Below, in pieces: positions 1 to 8,300 of a stretch of DNA of 64,000 nucleotides. The DNA is taken from positions 1-64,000 of the forward strand of contig NZ_JANFQO010000004.1 in assembly GCF_024437735.1 (NCBI RefSeq), in the 5' to 3' direction. The position numbers and the translations under genes were made by a program. A model generated the notes under the pieces. The model made no database searches, was not told the origin of the DNA, and worked only from the letters and a program-made list of their open reading frames with translations. The DNA comes from Tahibacter harae (GTDB taxonomy: Bacteria; Pseudomonadota; Gammaproteobacteria; Xanthomonadales; Rhodanobacteraceae). Position 1 is the stretch's first letter. Each line of letters opens with the position of its first letter.

Positions 1-1
1 G

Positions 2-82
2 CTGGTGGCCTGCATGCGAAAGCTATTGATCATTCTCAATGCGCGTGTGCGCGACGAGCTATCTGCGCTGGCGGCCGTCTAA
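2..82 (+). CDS. C-terminal tail of an IS110-family transposase (cut by window edge)
   Basis: The window opens inside a reading frame that encodes LVACMRKLLIILNARVRD and stops with TAA at 80-82. The pattern ACMRKLL-x3-LNA is the usual C-terminal end of IS110-family DEDD transposases, whose C-terminal domain carries the catalytic serine. Only 26 codons are visible, so the element's integrity cannot be judged. It lies 80 bp from the end of the convergent kinase gene. IS110 elements usually lack terminal inverted repeats, and none was seen here. Confidence 0.7.
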   Translation: MVACMRKLLIILNARVRDELSALAAV

Positions 83-163
83 ACGCTTGTTTCGGCGTGA
101 GGGGCAAGACAGTTGCTCTCCCCCAAGCAAGCCTGGAGAAGAGGGAGCACGGCGTGGATGGGT

Positions 164-2914
164 TTACTTTTGGCCCTGCCTGGGCGCGTCGGATCCGGGC
201 TGGTCCGATTGCGGTGACCCGGACTTGCCCTGATCCTGCCGCGCCGCTGCAGGCTTGCCCTGGTCTGACGGCGCCGGTTGCTTGCCCTGGGCCTGGCCGG
301 CCGGCGGCTTGCCTTGAGCCTGCGCCACCGCTTCCGGCTTGCCCTGCACCGCCGCAGTTGCCTGCTGCGCTTCAACCGGCTTTGCCGGTGCGGGCTCGAC
401 GCCTAGCCTGCCCACCACCTCGGTCAGCATCTGCGTCGCCTCGCGCGTGGAGCGGGCCATGGCGTTGTCCGCCGAATCGCGCAGCGCCTTGGCCAGGGCT
501 TCGCGCCGGGCCGGCGTGGGGTTGGCGTGGTAGTCGCCCAGCGCGTCGACGGCCAAGGCGAAGGGATGGATGTCCTTTTCCTTGAGCTGCGGATAGCGCT
601 CGGCATCGGCCAGCGACAGGCGAACCAGGGCCTGGGCTTCGGCGTACTTGCCCTGCTCGGCCAGAAACAGCGCATGGCCGGCGCGGAACAGAAACACGTT
701 CAGATGCAGCGGCGGCCATACCTTGGCGGCGGTATCGGTGGCCAGGCGGTAATAGCCTGCAGATTCCTCCACCTTGCCGATCTTGTCCGCGCACAGGGCC
801 AGATTCAGGTAGACCTTCGCCGCCGCCGGCGTGGTTTCCCCCGACTGTGCCTTGACGATTTCCAGTTCCTCCCGGTGCAGCTCGTAGGCGCGGGCGAAAT
901 TGCCGCGGGCGCGCTCGATCATCGCAGCGGTGGACAGGGCCGCGCCGAAACGCAGCGAATTGCGGCCGAACACGGTTTCGGCAATGCGCATCTGCACATT
1001 GCCCAGTTGCTCGGCCTGATCGACCTTGCTCGCCCGCACCTGCTGCAGGATCAGCAGGTTCATGGTGTCGAGCACGGCCGGCGCGTTCTCGCCCAGGCGC
1101 GCCTTCTGCGCCGCGATCAATGCGCTCAGCGCCGGTATCGCCTCGGCGCGCAGCGCGGCGTCGCCGGAACTCATCAGCATCAGGACGCGCTGGCTGGCGC
1201 GGGCTTCCTGGTCCGCGGGCGAGAGCAGCGCGGGATCGATCGCCTCGATCATGGCCAGGGATTCGCCTTCCCTTCCCTGCGAAGCTTCCCACTCGGCTTC
1301 GTGCAGCTTCCAGCGCGCTGCGGCGGCGGGATCGGCGCTCTCCGCAAGACCACGGCGGATCAGCGCCTGGGCCTCGTCGTGCCGTCCCGTATCCAGCAGC
1401 GCCCGCGTCCGGTTGAGCAGCACTTCGTTGCGCTGTTCCGGCGCAAGCAGGCCCGGGTCGATGTCGGCAAGCAGCCGTTCCGCCTGCTGCGGCTGGCCCA
1501 GGTCGAGATTGATCGCGGCGATGGCCGCGAGCACGCGCGCGCGCGAATCAGGTTCCAGGCGCGGACTGGCCTTGGCCTGGGCGGCGACGCGCTCGAACAC
1601 TTCGCGCGCGCTGAGATCCAGCTTGCTGCTGTTGGGATCCAGCGAAGCCACCGCGTCGGTAATCAGGCTGGTCATCTCGTCGGCGCGGCTGCGCTGTGCG
1701 GCGGTGGCCAGCTGCTGGCGCCACAGCAGCGCGGCGCCGGTGCCGGCCACGGCCAGGGCCACGCCGGCCAGGCTCACAGCCAGACGATGGCGTGCGGCGA
1801 AGCGGCTGGCGCGGTACCAGGCGTTGCCGCGGCGCGCCTGCACCGGACGGCCCTGCAGATGATTGCGCACGTCTTCGGCCAGGTGTTCCACCGAGCTGTA
1901 GCGGTCGGCCGGCTGCTTGCGCAGGCAGCGCAGGGTAATCAGATCCAGGTCACGGTCCACGCCCAGGCGCCGGGCCTGCTCGCTGCGCCGGCTGGGCGCG
2001 GGCGGATCGACTTCGAGAATCTCGTGCTGCAGTTCGGCCAGGCTGCGCTCGCCCAGCGCGAACGGCGGCAGGCCGGTCAGCAATTCGTACAGCAGGGTGC
2101 CCAGGCCATAGACATCGCAGGCGGCGCCGACGCGGCCGTCGCGCAGCTGTTCCGGCGCCGCGTGCGCCGGGGAAAGAAAACGCTGCGCAGCGCTGGTTTC
2201 CTCCACCTCGACCGCGCCCAGGCGCGACTGCAGCGGTTTGGCGATGCCGAAATCCAGCAGCCGCGGCCGGCCGCCGCGGTCCACCAGCACGTTGCCGGGC
2301 TTGAGGTCGCGGTGCACGACCATGTTGGCGTGCGCATAGGCGACGGCATCGCAGACCTGCAGGAACAGCTGCAGGCGCTGGCGCAGATCCAGCTGCCGTT
2401 CGCGCACATGGACGTGGATGGGCGCGCCATCGACGTATTCCATGACCGCGTAGGGACTGCCGTCGTCCAGCTCGCCCAGGTCCAGCATGCCGGCGATGTT
2501 GGGATGCTGCAGCACGGCCAGCACCTGGCGTTCCAGGCGGAAGCGCGCGAGGGTGTTGGTATCAAGCATGTCCGGGCGGACGATCTTGATGGCGACCTGC
2601 TGCGCCACGCCGCCGTCGACGCGGCTGCCCAGGAATACGCTGCCCATGCCGCCGCGGCCCAGTTCGCGCACGATCTCGTACGGTCCTATGCGCCGGCCTA
2701 TCCAGTTGCGCGGATCGGCGGGGCTGCGGCCCAGCGCCGGCCGGCTGGTGAGATCGGCGACGCGGGCGTCCGCGGCGAGCAGGCCCTGCAAGTGGCGGCG
2801 GGTTTCCTGGTCCAGGTCCGCCTGGGCGTCCAGCCAGCCGTCGCGCTGCTCCAGCGGCAGCTCCACCAGTTGGTCGAACAGCTGCTTGATGCGGTCTATC
2901 GAAGACGAAGTCAT
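164..2914 (-). CDS. Membrane-anchored serine/threonine protein kinase with TPR-like C-terminal region
   Basis: This is a Hanks-type kinase of 916 residues. The glycine loop GRGGMGSV is near 87-94, the ATP-binding Lys at about 110, HRDLKPGN at 201-208 and DFG at 221-223. A hydrophobic segment (AVSLAGVALAVAGTGAALLW) follows the kinase domain, so the helical TPR-like part is probably extracytoplasmic. The last ~65 residues are low-complexity with repeated QGK units. The start MTSSSID was chosen because the kinase-associated N-terminal helices begin there; a longer frame upstream looks non-coding. The ECF sigma gene lies 260 bp upstream on the same strand, a common pairing in which the kinase is thought to act with the sigma factor. 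That functional link is inferred. Confidence 0.93.
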   Translation of the reverse strand: MTSSSIDRIKQLFDQLVELPLEQRDGWLDAQADLDQETRRHLQGLLAADARVADLTSRPALGRSPADPRNWIGRRIGPYEIVRELGRGGMGSVFLGSRVDGGVAQQVAIKIVRPDMLDTNTLARFRLERQVLAVLQHPNIAGMLDLGELDDGSPYAVMEYVDGAPIHVHVRERQLDLRQRLQLFLQVCDAVAYAHANMVVHRDLKPGNVLVDRGGRPRLLDFGIAKPLQSRLGAVEVEETSAAQRFLSPAHAAPEQLRDGRVGAACDVYGLGTLLYELLTGLPPFALGERSLAELQHEILEVDPPAPSRRSEQARRLGVDRDLDLITLRCLRKQPADRYSSVEHLAEDVRNHLQGRPVQARRGNAWYRASRFAARHRLAVSLAGVALAVAGTGAALLWRQQLATAAQRSRADEMTSLITDAVASLDPNSSKLDLSAREVFERVAAQAKASPRLEPDSRARVLAAIAAINLDLGQPQQAERLLADIDPGLLAPEQRNEVLLNRTRALLDTGRHDEAQALIRRGLAESADPAAAARWKLHEAEWEASQGREGESLAMIEAIDPALLSPADQEARASQRVLMLMSSGDAALRAEAIPALSALIAAQKARLGENAPAVLDTMNLLILQQVRASKVDQAEQLGNVQMRIAETVFGRNSLRFGAALSTAAMIERARGNFARAYELHREELEIVKAQSGETTPAAAKVYLNLALCADKIGKVEESAGYYRLATDTAAKVWPPLHLNVFLFRAGHALFLAEQGKYAEAQALVRLSLADAERYPQLKEKDIHPFALAVDALGDYHANPTPARREALAKALRDSADNAMARSTREATQMLTEVVGRLGVEPAPAKPVEAQQATAAVQGKPEAVAQAQGKPPAGQAQGKQPAPSDQGKPAAARQDQGKSGSPQSDQPGSDAPRQGQK

Positions 2915-3137
2915 GCAGAACGATTCCGGAATTGCCGGGCAAATGTGAACAGAGGTAGCCCGCCCCCTGTCCCGGCCATGCGGTACGCCAGCCCTGCCGC
3001 CAGGGCCCCTGCTGCGGCGGTGGACTGGTTGTTTGTGCGCGATTGGCGCTTCAGAAGTGGTGATGCGGGATTCACACAAGCTGGTGCGGCACCTCCATCC
3101 GTCTCCGCGGATCATCACGACCCGCTGGAACCAGCTC

Positions 3138-3172
3138 CCATCAATCCGAATTCCGATTCACCAATCCCGGGC
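3138..3172. repeat. GATTCGGG-type dispersed intergenic repeat
   Basis: Short imperfect copies of the GAATCCCG/GATTCGGG word (CCGATTCACCAATCCCGGG and neighbours) lie directly beyond the stop codon of the ECF sigma gene. The same word recurs near 8.3, 10.4, 11.2, 45.2 and 60.3-60.6 kb, always intergenic or at gene edges. Confidence 0.5.
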
Positions 3173-3174
3173 TT

Positions 3175-3762
3175 TCACGCCAGCGCCTGCAACTGATCCG
3201 CCAGCCAGGCCTTGGCGAAGCGCCAGTTGCGTACCACGCTGGCGCGGGAAATGCCGGTCGCCTCGGCAATTTCGTCCAGAGTCAGGCCGGAAAAGAATTT
3301 CAGCTCCACGATCTGCGCGCAGCCGTGGTCTATGCGTTCCAGCGCATCCAGCGCGGCGTGCACGGCCAGCCAGTCCACGCGCAGGTCTATGCCGTCGCTG
3401 CCGCCGGGCTCGTCCGCGCCCAGTTCGTGCAGCGGTACGAAGGGCAGCTGGCCGCCGCGCTTCTCGCTGCCGCGGGCGCGCACATGGTCGATGACGTAGT
3501 AGCGGATGGCCCGCGCCGCCATGGCGAAGAAGTGGGTGCGGTCGCGGTATTCGATGTTTTTCTTGCCGGCCAGGCGGGCATAGGTCTCGTTGGCCAGTTC
3601 GGTCGCGCTCAGGGTGAAATCCCCCGGCGTACGCAGCAGGCGGGCGCGGGCGATGTCGCGCAGAACCGGATAGACGGCCCGCAACAGGGCGTCCTCGGCC
3701 GGTTTCTCCCCGTTGCGCCAGCGCTCCAGCAGGGCGGTGATGTCTGCGTCGGTGGAATTCAT
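3175..3762 (-). CDS. ECF-subfamily RNA polymerase sigma factor
   Basis: The 195-residue product has a sigma-70 region 2 (about 30-100, with FFAMAARAIRYYVIDHVRAR resembling the region 2.3/2.4 helix) and a region 4 helix-turn-helix near the C-terminus (LTLDEIAEATGISRASV). The size and the FxxMAARxMR-type signature fit the ECF group usually found beside Hanks-type kinases, rather than anti-sigma-controlled RpoE types. No anti-sigma factor gene is adjacent. Start MNSTDAD gives the normal family length. The kinase gene 260 bp downstream is its likely partner (inference). Confidence 0.92.
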   Translation of the reverse strand: MNSTDADITALLERWRNGEKPAEDALLRAVYPVLRDIARARLLRTPGDFTLSATELANETYARLAGKKNIEYRDRTHFFAMAARAIRYYVIDHVRARGSEKRGGQLPFVPLHELGADEPGGSDGIDLRVDWLAVHAALDALERIDHGCAQIVELKFFSGLTLDEIAEATGISRASVVRNWRFAKAWLADQLQALA

Positions 3763-4036
3763 GCCATTCGTCGGGTCGGGGCTGTCTGCGGCGCTGCAGG
3801 ATGGCGGGCCGCCGGCGTGGCGGGACTCTGCGGCAAATCGTCCGCAGACGGACTGGATTGTGCGGCGATTGTTCCGCGACGCGGCCGGAGTTCTGCGGCA
3901 TCGGTCCATGGCGGTGCCGCAGCAGCCCCCGGAACCGCGTCAGCGGCGCGCCGACGCGAATCTGGCGCGATGGTATACGAACCCCGCCGTAGCCGCTGCC
4001 CGGCCCGGCCGGAGCCGGGAAAGAACGCGGCCGCGG

Positions 4037-4528
4037 CTAGGTTTTCTTCGGCCGCGGCTTGGGCTTGGCCGCGGATTTTCCGCCCGTCTTCTTCGCTGCG
4101 GCCCCCTTGCCGCGCACGGCGGCCGGAGCCTGCTGCAGCGCGGCCAGGACGGCGCGGGCCTGGGCGCGCTGGTTGGTATCCAGCTTGCGGTAGCTGTCGA
4201 GCATCTCGATCTCGTCCGGCGTGGACGCCGGCGGCACGCGGTACAGCGCGCCGTCCTCGTGCACCCAGCTGCGCACGTCGCGCAGGTTGGCGCTGCGCAC
4301 GCCGCTGCAGATGTATTGCACATCGAAGCCCTGCCGCACCAGCGCGGCGATGGCATCGAGGGGAGCGGGTATGTACTGTTCCCAGCGTCCTACGGTCTTG
4401 GCGCTGCGGCCGGCGAATTCGGCCACCTGCTGCTGGGTCAGATCCAGACGGCTGCGTTCCTCCAGCAGCCGCGCAAAGCATTCCGATGCCAAATCTTCCG
4501 AGACTGAGTCCTGCGTTCTCGTGCCCAT
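4037..4528 (-). CDS. XRE-like helix-turn-helix regulator with basic C-terminal tail (HTH-A)
   Basis: The 163-residue protein has an HTH at about 20-60 (LTQQQVAEFAGRSAKTVGRW), then QYICSGVRS, and ends in a Lys/Ala/Pro-rich tail. It is a clear paralogue of the product at 5226-5687: the same LTQQQVA HTH, a matching QYxxSGxRS segment and a similar basic tail. Start MGTRTQD was chosen because the domain begins shortly after it. A pair of TTGC-centred palindromes sits about 50-75 bp upstream and may be its operator. The regulated genes are unknown. The tail could add non-specific DNA binding. Confidence 0.8.
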   Translation of the reverse strand: MGTRTQDSVSEDLASECFARLLEERSRLDLTQQQVAEFAGRSAKTVGRWEQYIPAPLDAIAALVRQGFDVQYICSGVRSANLRDVRSWVHEDGALYRVPPASTPDEIEMLDSYRKLDTNQRAQARAVLAALQQAPAAVRGKGAAAKKTGGKSAAKPKPRPKKT

Positions 4529-5225
4529 GGGACGTTCCTGTCCGGCCTTCACGGCGGTAATTTCAACCGTTGCAACCGATTTGCGCAATAGCAAATTGCA
4601 ATCGCGGCGGCGGAACCGGCGTGAAGGCGTCGTCGCTGCCCCGGCGCCACCGCGGGCCGGCGCGCCGGATCGCGGCAATGCCCCGGCGTATGGGCAGGTT
4701 CGACCCGACCGGGTCGAAAAACCCGGCGACGGGCGAATGCCGCTGCTCCGGCGATCCGGCACCCGCCACAGGGATACAGCGGGTGGACCCCGCCAGCACG
4801 AAGCAGCCGATCCGGTCCTGCGGGCCGGCAACAGCGCCGCGGCCGGCAGCAATCCGGCAGCGCTGTTGCGCGCCGTGCGGGCGAAGACTGCCCTGGGGAA
4901 AGCGCGCGCTGGCTGCGGCGGCGCAGGAAAACGTGCAGCAGCTGCATCGCCGCACCGCGGCGGCCACGCCAGCGGCAGCGTTCTCCGCATCGGCAGCGCT
5001 GCTTTTGCACAAACCGGCAAACGCCCATTGCGCGGCTCCGACAACAGCGGTTTCCCACCGCAGTGTCGCGCCATCCGAGCGCCGCCTGCCGTCGCAGAAA
5101 AACATCTCTACAAAACCACAAAACAAAATCGCAACGCCATTGCCGCCGCAACGCATCGCACGATGCCATCTCATTCCGCCGCACAAACCATCCGGCAGCG
5201 GCACGCGGCAGGAAACCGGCTGCGC
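4529..5225. other. Intergenic region between the two paralogous HTH genes
   Basis: No convincing gene was found: frames here change composition randomly and match nothing recognisable. It contains the palindrome pair at 4580-4602 and a perfect 8-bp stem (TTCGACCC-GACC-GGGTCGAA, 4699-4718). A locally AT-rich patch at about 5095-5135 may be a promoter zone. Confidence 0.5.
4580..4602. promoter_or_regulatory. Candidate operator (TTGCGCAA / TTGCAA palindromes)
   Basis: TTGCGCAA at 4581-4588 and TTGCAA at 4596-4601 are two small palindromes with centres 14 bp apart, 53-75 bp upstream of HTH-A. A closely similar arrangement, ATTGCGCAATAGG then ATTGCGCAAA, occurs upstream of the paralogue at 5967-5992. 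The shared word TTGCGCAATAG suggests a common regulator site. Confidence 0.4.
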
Positions 5226-5687
5226 TCAGCCACGCCCCTTGCGCGTACGCGGCTTGGCCGCTGCGGAAGCCCGCGATGGCGACTTGGTCTTGCGCGCACC
5301 GCGCGGCGGCGGTTGGCGGATTTCGCGTGCGGCGGACGTCTTCAGCGCCAGCACATTCAGCATGGCCCGGGCCTGTTCGCGCTGGGTCGCGCCCAACGCG
5401 CGGTAAACCCGCAGCAGTTCCACTTCCTCGCGCGTGGTGCCGGGCATGACTTCGTAATCGACGCCCTTCTCGCGCACTTCGGCCACATTCTTGCTGCGTA
5501 TGCCGCTGGCCACGTACTGCACGTCATAGCCAATGCCCAGCAGCGGCACCAGCGCGTCCAGCGGAATCGCGACCTGGGACTCCCAGCGCCGCACCGTCTT
5601 CACATGCACATTCACCACATCCGCAACCTGCTGCTGGGTGAGGCCCAGACGTGCGCGTTCTTCCCTCAGCCGATCATAGAAATCCAT
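5226..5687 (-). CDS. XRE-like helix-turn-helix regulator with basic C-terminal tail (HTH-B)
   Basis: The 153-residue product has an N-terminal HTH (LTQQQVADVVNVHVKTVRRW, about 15-35), a central segment with QYVASGIRS, and a Lys/Arg/Ala-rich tail ending RTRKGRG. It is a paralogue of HTH-A, transcribed in the same direction 700 bp away. The start MDFYDRL is chosen because the HTH starts within 15 residues. An inverted repeat GGACA-N4-TGTCC lies 50-63 bp upstream. The divergent neighbour is another small DNA-binding protein, so the block 4.0-6.8 kb looks like a small regulatory islet, possibly phage-derived (inference). Confidence 0.8.
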   Translation of the reverse strand: MDFYDRLREERARLGLTQQQVADVVNVHVKTVRRWESQVAIPLDALVPLLGIGYDVQYVASGIRSKNVAEVREKGVDYEVMPGTTREEVELLRVYRALGATQREQARAMLNVLALKTSAAREIRQPPPRGARKTKSPSRASAAAKPRTRKGRG

Positions 5688-5736
5688 GTATGCACCGCTT
5701 GACTTTGGGCCACTTCTGACCCAGCATTTCCAATAG

Positions 5737-5750
5737 GGACAATTCTGTCC
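5737..5750. promoter_or_regulatory. Inverted repeat GGACAATTCTGTCC upstream of HTH-B
   Basis: Five-base arms (GGACA/TGTCC) around a 4-bp centre lie 50-63 bp upstream of the HTH-B start. Size and position fit an operator for autoregulation, but no binding data exist and no second copy was noticed elsewhere. Confidence 0.35.
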
Positions 5751-5966
5751 GATACGTTTCGACGCGCTGCGTCTGGCGTCGCCGGCTCTGCTTCGAGCCG
5801 GCTGTCGCTGCCGCGCAGCCATCCCCTGGACCGACACGGCTCACGCCCGGACAACCTTCGCGACTCGTCTTGAAACCGTCGACTTCCCGCCACGCGCGAC
5901 GAAGCACCACTGCCAGACGGCGACAACGAATCAGCAAACGCAGTGCATTTCACCTGCTGCAAGATC

Positions 5967-5992
5967 ATTGCGCAATAGGAAAATTGCGCAAA
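5967..5992. promoter_or_regulatory. Candidate tandem operator (two TTGCGCAA palindromes)
   Basis: Perfect palindromes TTGCGCAA at 5968-5975 and 5984-5991 have centres 16 bp apart, about one and a half helical turns. The flanking word matches the site upstream of HTH-A at 4580-4602. A further ATTGCAAT palindrome is at 6133-6140. Confidence 0.4.
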
Positions 5993-6262
5993 CGCAAATC
6001 CGAGCTTTCGCAAACCCGCGCCGTCGACGCAGCGCCTGCGCCCGCGGCCGCGTGTGCGCAGGCTGGAATGCACACGTATGGAATTGTTTTTTCTCGCGCC
6101 CCCGTTCATCCGCAACGGCGTGCGTACGTGCAATTGCAATAGTTACAAACCTCGACCCATGGGATGGCCGAGGCCACGGAAAGGGAACCAGTACGCGCGC
6201 GTGGCGTTCGTCCCCGAACGGCACCTGCGCGGCAATCCACGGACGATGCACAGGGACAGGCC

Positions 6263-6562
6263 ATGAGCGAGAAGTACACCAACGCAGCCCAGCAACGCAT
6301 TCTGCGCACCTTGCTGATACTTGCCGAACACGCGCTGGACGGCGCCGCACCAGGCGAGATCGCCCGCCAGCTGAGCACCCTGCCCAGCAACACCACGCGC
6401 GATCTCGCCAATCTGCGTCTGGCCGGACTGGCCGAGGTGACGCCCAACGGCCGCTGGCGCATCGCGCCGCGTCTGGTCGAACTGGCCCTGGCCCTGCAGC
6501 GCAGCCTGGACAGCGCCCAGCGCCGCCTGGAGGAAACCCGCCGGCGCTATTCGCATGAATGA
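6263..6562 (+). CDS. Small IclR-like winged-helix DNA-binding protein
   Basis: The 99-residue product looks like an isolated IclR-type N-terminal winged helix: helices QQRILRTLLILAEH and GEIARQLSTLPSNTTRDLANLRLAGL, then a wing and an amphipathic C-terminal helix. No ligand-binding domain follows, so it is far shorter than IclR regulators (about 250 residues). Start MSEKYTN was chosen because the fold begins there and a purine-rich stretch (AGGGACAGG) precedes it; a longer upstream frame is Arg/Pro-rich and unlikely. It overlaps the next gene by 8 bp. Such stand-alone domains occur in Mu-like phages, so a phage remnant is possible. Confidence 0.72.
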   Translation: MSEKYTNAAQQRILRTLLILAEHALDGAAPGEIARQLSTLPSNTTRDLANLRLAGLAEVTPNGRWRIAPRLVELALALQRSLDSAQRRLEETRRRYSHE

Positions 6563-6803
6563 GCCGGGACTGGTGCAGGTGGCTGCCGCGATGCCGACTG
6601 TGTTCGCGCTGGCCGTGCTGACCTTGCTGCACGCGCTGATCGCCTGCTGGGCGGTACGCTCGCTGTGGCCGCGCGCGCGCGCGAAGCGGCTGTCCGCGGG
6701 CCCAAGGCGCGCGTCAACGAGGCTGCCGCACTGCAGCACGGAGCCGGTCGGCAAAGCCGCGGCCGGGCGCGAGCCGCTGCGCGCGGACGGCCGTCCGCGC
6801 TAG
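6555..6803 (+). CDS. Small single-span membrane protein, hypothetical
   Basis: The 82-residue frame begins with an ATG overlapping the end of the upstream wHTH gene by 8 bp, suggesting translational coupling. It has one hydrophobic segment at about 9-31 (AAAMPTVFALAVLTLLHALI) followed by a basic, Arg-rich tail. No family was recognised. The low-complexity tail leaves open that only the overlap and one TM-like stretch make it look real. Confidence 0.4.
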   Translation: MNEPGLVQVAAAMPTVFALAVLTLLHALIACWAVRSLWPRARAKRLSAGPRRASTRLPHCSTEPVGKAAAGREPLRADGRPR

Positions 6804-6902
6804 ACGACGCGGACGGTACCGGCGCCCGGCACTGCGCCGCCGCCTTCATCTGCGCTAGGCTAGCCCGGCCCTGCCGCACGCGCGGCATTGCCGGAGTGGC
6901 GC

Positions 6903-7193
6903 ATGCCCGATGTCGTGCTCGCCTCTGCCCTGGCCCGCTGGCTGGGTCCGCTGCCCGCCGCAGCGCGCGAGCCGCGCATCCGCGTGGACGGCGGCGACCT
7001 GCGCACGGTGCTGGACAACCTGTTCCGTCAATACCCGCACCTGCGCGGCTACGTGCTGGACGAACAGGGCCGCGTGCGCCATCACGTCGCGATCTTCGTC
7101 GACGGCGCCACCCTGCGCGACAAGTCCGATCTGAGCCAGGCGCTCGCGCCGCAGAGCGAGATCTATCTGCTGCAGGCACTTTCCGGAGGTTGA
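6903..7193 (+). CDS. MoaD/ThiS-family small sulfur-carrier-like protein
   Basis: The 96-residue product has the beta-grasp pattern of MoaD-type proteins: a central segment resembling LRTVLDNLFRQYPHLRGYVLD, then VAIFVDGATLRD, and a C-terminal stretch ending in ALSGG. The terminal Gly-Gly is the residue pair normally adenylated and thiocarboxylated. No other molybdopterin or thiamine genes are near. It ends 1 bp before the BNR-repeat gene, so the two are surely co-transcribed. This MoaD-BNR pairing recurs in bacteria, but its role is unknown to me. Start MPDVV avoids a short unlikely extension. Confidence 0.82.
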   Translation: MPDVVLASALARWLGPLPAAAREPRIRVDGGDLRTVLDNLFRQYPHLRGYVLDEQGRVRHHVAIFVDGATLRDKSDLSQALAPQSEIYLLQALSGG

Positions 7194-7194
7194 A

Positions 7195-8295
7195 ATGAAG
7201 CGGCACCTGCTGCTGTCCACCCGCAAGGGACTGTTCGCGCTGCAACGCCAGGGCGACGGCGACTGGGTGCTGCGCAATCATTCCTTCCGCGGCGACAACG
7301 TCAGCCTGGCCCTGGCCGATGCGCGCGACGGCAGCTGGTATGCGGCGCTGAACCTGGGCCATTTCGGCGTCAAGCTGCAACGTTCCACGGACGAGGGTGC
7401 AAGCTGGACTGAATTGGCCGTGCCGGCTTATCCCGCCGGCGAGCTGCTGGCCACGGGCGACGGCAAGGAACCGGTGCCGGCCACGTTGAAACTGCTCTGG
7501 TCGCTGGAAACCGGCGGCCGCGACCAGCCCGGCCGGCTCTGGGCCGGCACCATTCCCGGCGGCCTGTTCCGTTCCGACGACGCCGGACAATCCTGGCAGC
7601 TGGTGCGCGCGCTGTGGGACGCGCCCGGCCGCGCGCAGTGGTTCGGCGGCGGCTATGACCAGCCCGGCATCCATTCGATCTGCGTGGACCCGCGCGATCC
7701 GCGCGTGCTGCGCGTGGCCATATCCTGCGGCGGCGTATGGCAGAGCGACGACGGCGGCGAATCCTGGAACCTGGCCGCGCGCGGCATGTTCGCCGCCTAC
7801 ATGCCGCCGGAGCTGCGCGAGGATCCCAACATCCAGGATCCGCACCGCATGGTGCAATGTCCCGCGGCGCCGGACACCTTGTGGGTGCAGCACCACAACG
7901 GCGTCTTCCTCAGCCGCGACGGCGCGCGCAACTGGAGCGAGGTAGCGGCGGTGACGCCCTCGGTGTTCGGCTTCGCGGTGGCCGTACATCCGCAGGATCC
8001 GGACACCGCCTGGTTCGTGCCCGCGGTCAAAGATGAATGCCGCATACCCGTCGATGCGCGCCTGGTCGTCGCCCGCACCCGCGACGGAGGCCGCAGTTTC
8101 CAGGCCCTGGCCCAGGGCCTGCCGCACCCCGCCTACGACCTGGTCTACCGTCACGGCCTGGCCATCAGCCGCGACGGCGCCGTGCTGGCCATGGCCTCCA
8201 CCACAGGCGGGCTGTGGCTGAGCGAGGACCAGGGCGACAGCTGGCAGGCGGTTTCGGTGAATCTGCCGCCGGTCTATGCGGTGACGTTTGCTTGA
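7195..8295 (+). CDS. BNR/Asp-box repeat beta-propeller protein (sialidase-like fold)
   Basis: The 366-residue protein carries several Asp-box-like motifs: STDEGASW, SDDAGQSW, SDDGGESW, SRDGARNW, TRDGGRSF and SEDQGDSW. These define a BNR-repeat propeller such as that of sialidases and the photosystem II assembly factor family. No signal peptide is visible (MKRHLLLSTRKGLFAL), so it is probably cytoplasmic. Sialidase catalytic residues are not evident, and glycosidase activity should not be assumed. It is coupled to the MoaD-like gene with 1 bp between them. Confidence 0.88.
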   Translation: MKRHLLLSTRKGLFALQRQGDGDWVLRNHSFRGDNVSLALADARDGSWYAALNLGHFGVKLQRSTDEGASWTELAVPAYPAGELLATGDGKEPVPATLKLLWSLETGGRDQPGRLWAGTIPGGLFRSDDAGQSWQLVRALWDAPGRAQWFGGGYDQPGIHSICVDPRDPRVLRVAISCGGVWQSDDGGESWNLAARGMFAAYMPPELREDPNIQDPHRMVQCPAAPDTLWVQHHNGVFLSRDGARNWSEVAAVTPSVFGFAVAVHPQDPDTAWFVPAVKDECRIPVDARLVVARTRDGGRSFQALAQGLPHPAYDLVYRHGLAISRDGAVLAMASTTGGLWLSEDQGDSWQAVSVNLPPVYAVTFA

Positions 8296-8300
8296 GCGAA

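Larger units (their letters stand above)
5688..6262. other. Divergent regulatory region, relatively AT-rich
   Basis: This spacer separates HTH-B (minus strand) from the wHTH gene (plus strand) and shows no convincing gene. It is less GC-rich than its surroundings and carries several palindromes: GGACA-N4-TGTCC (5737-5750), two TTGCGCAA copies (5967-5992) and ATTGCAAT (6133-6140). It probably holds promoters for both genes. Confidence 0.5.

Noticed and set aside
527-3196. Long plus-strand frame (889 codons) opposite the kinase gene
   Set aside because: It is antisense to a clear kinase, rich in Gln/Arg/Ala/Gly, and typical of shadow frames in high-GC DNA.
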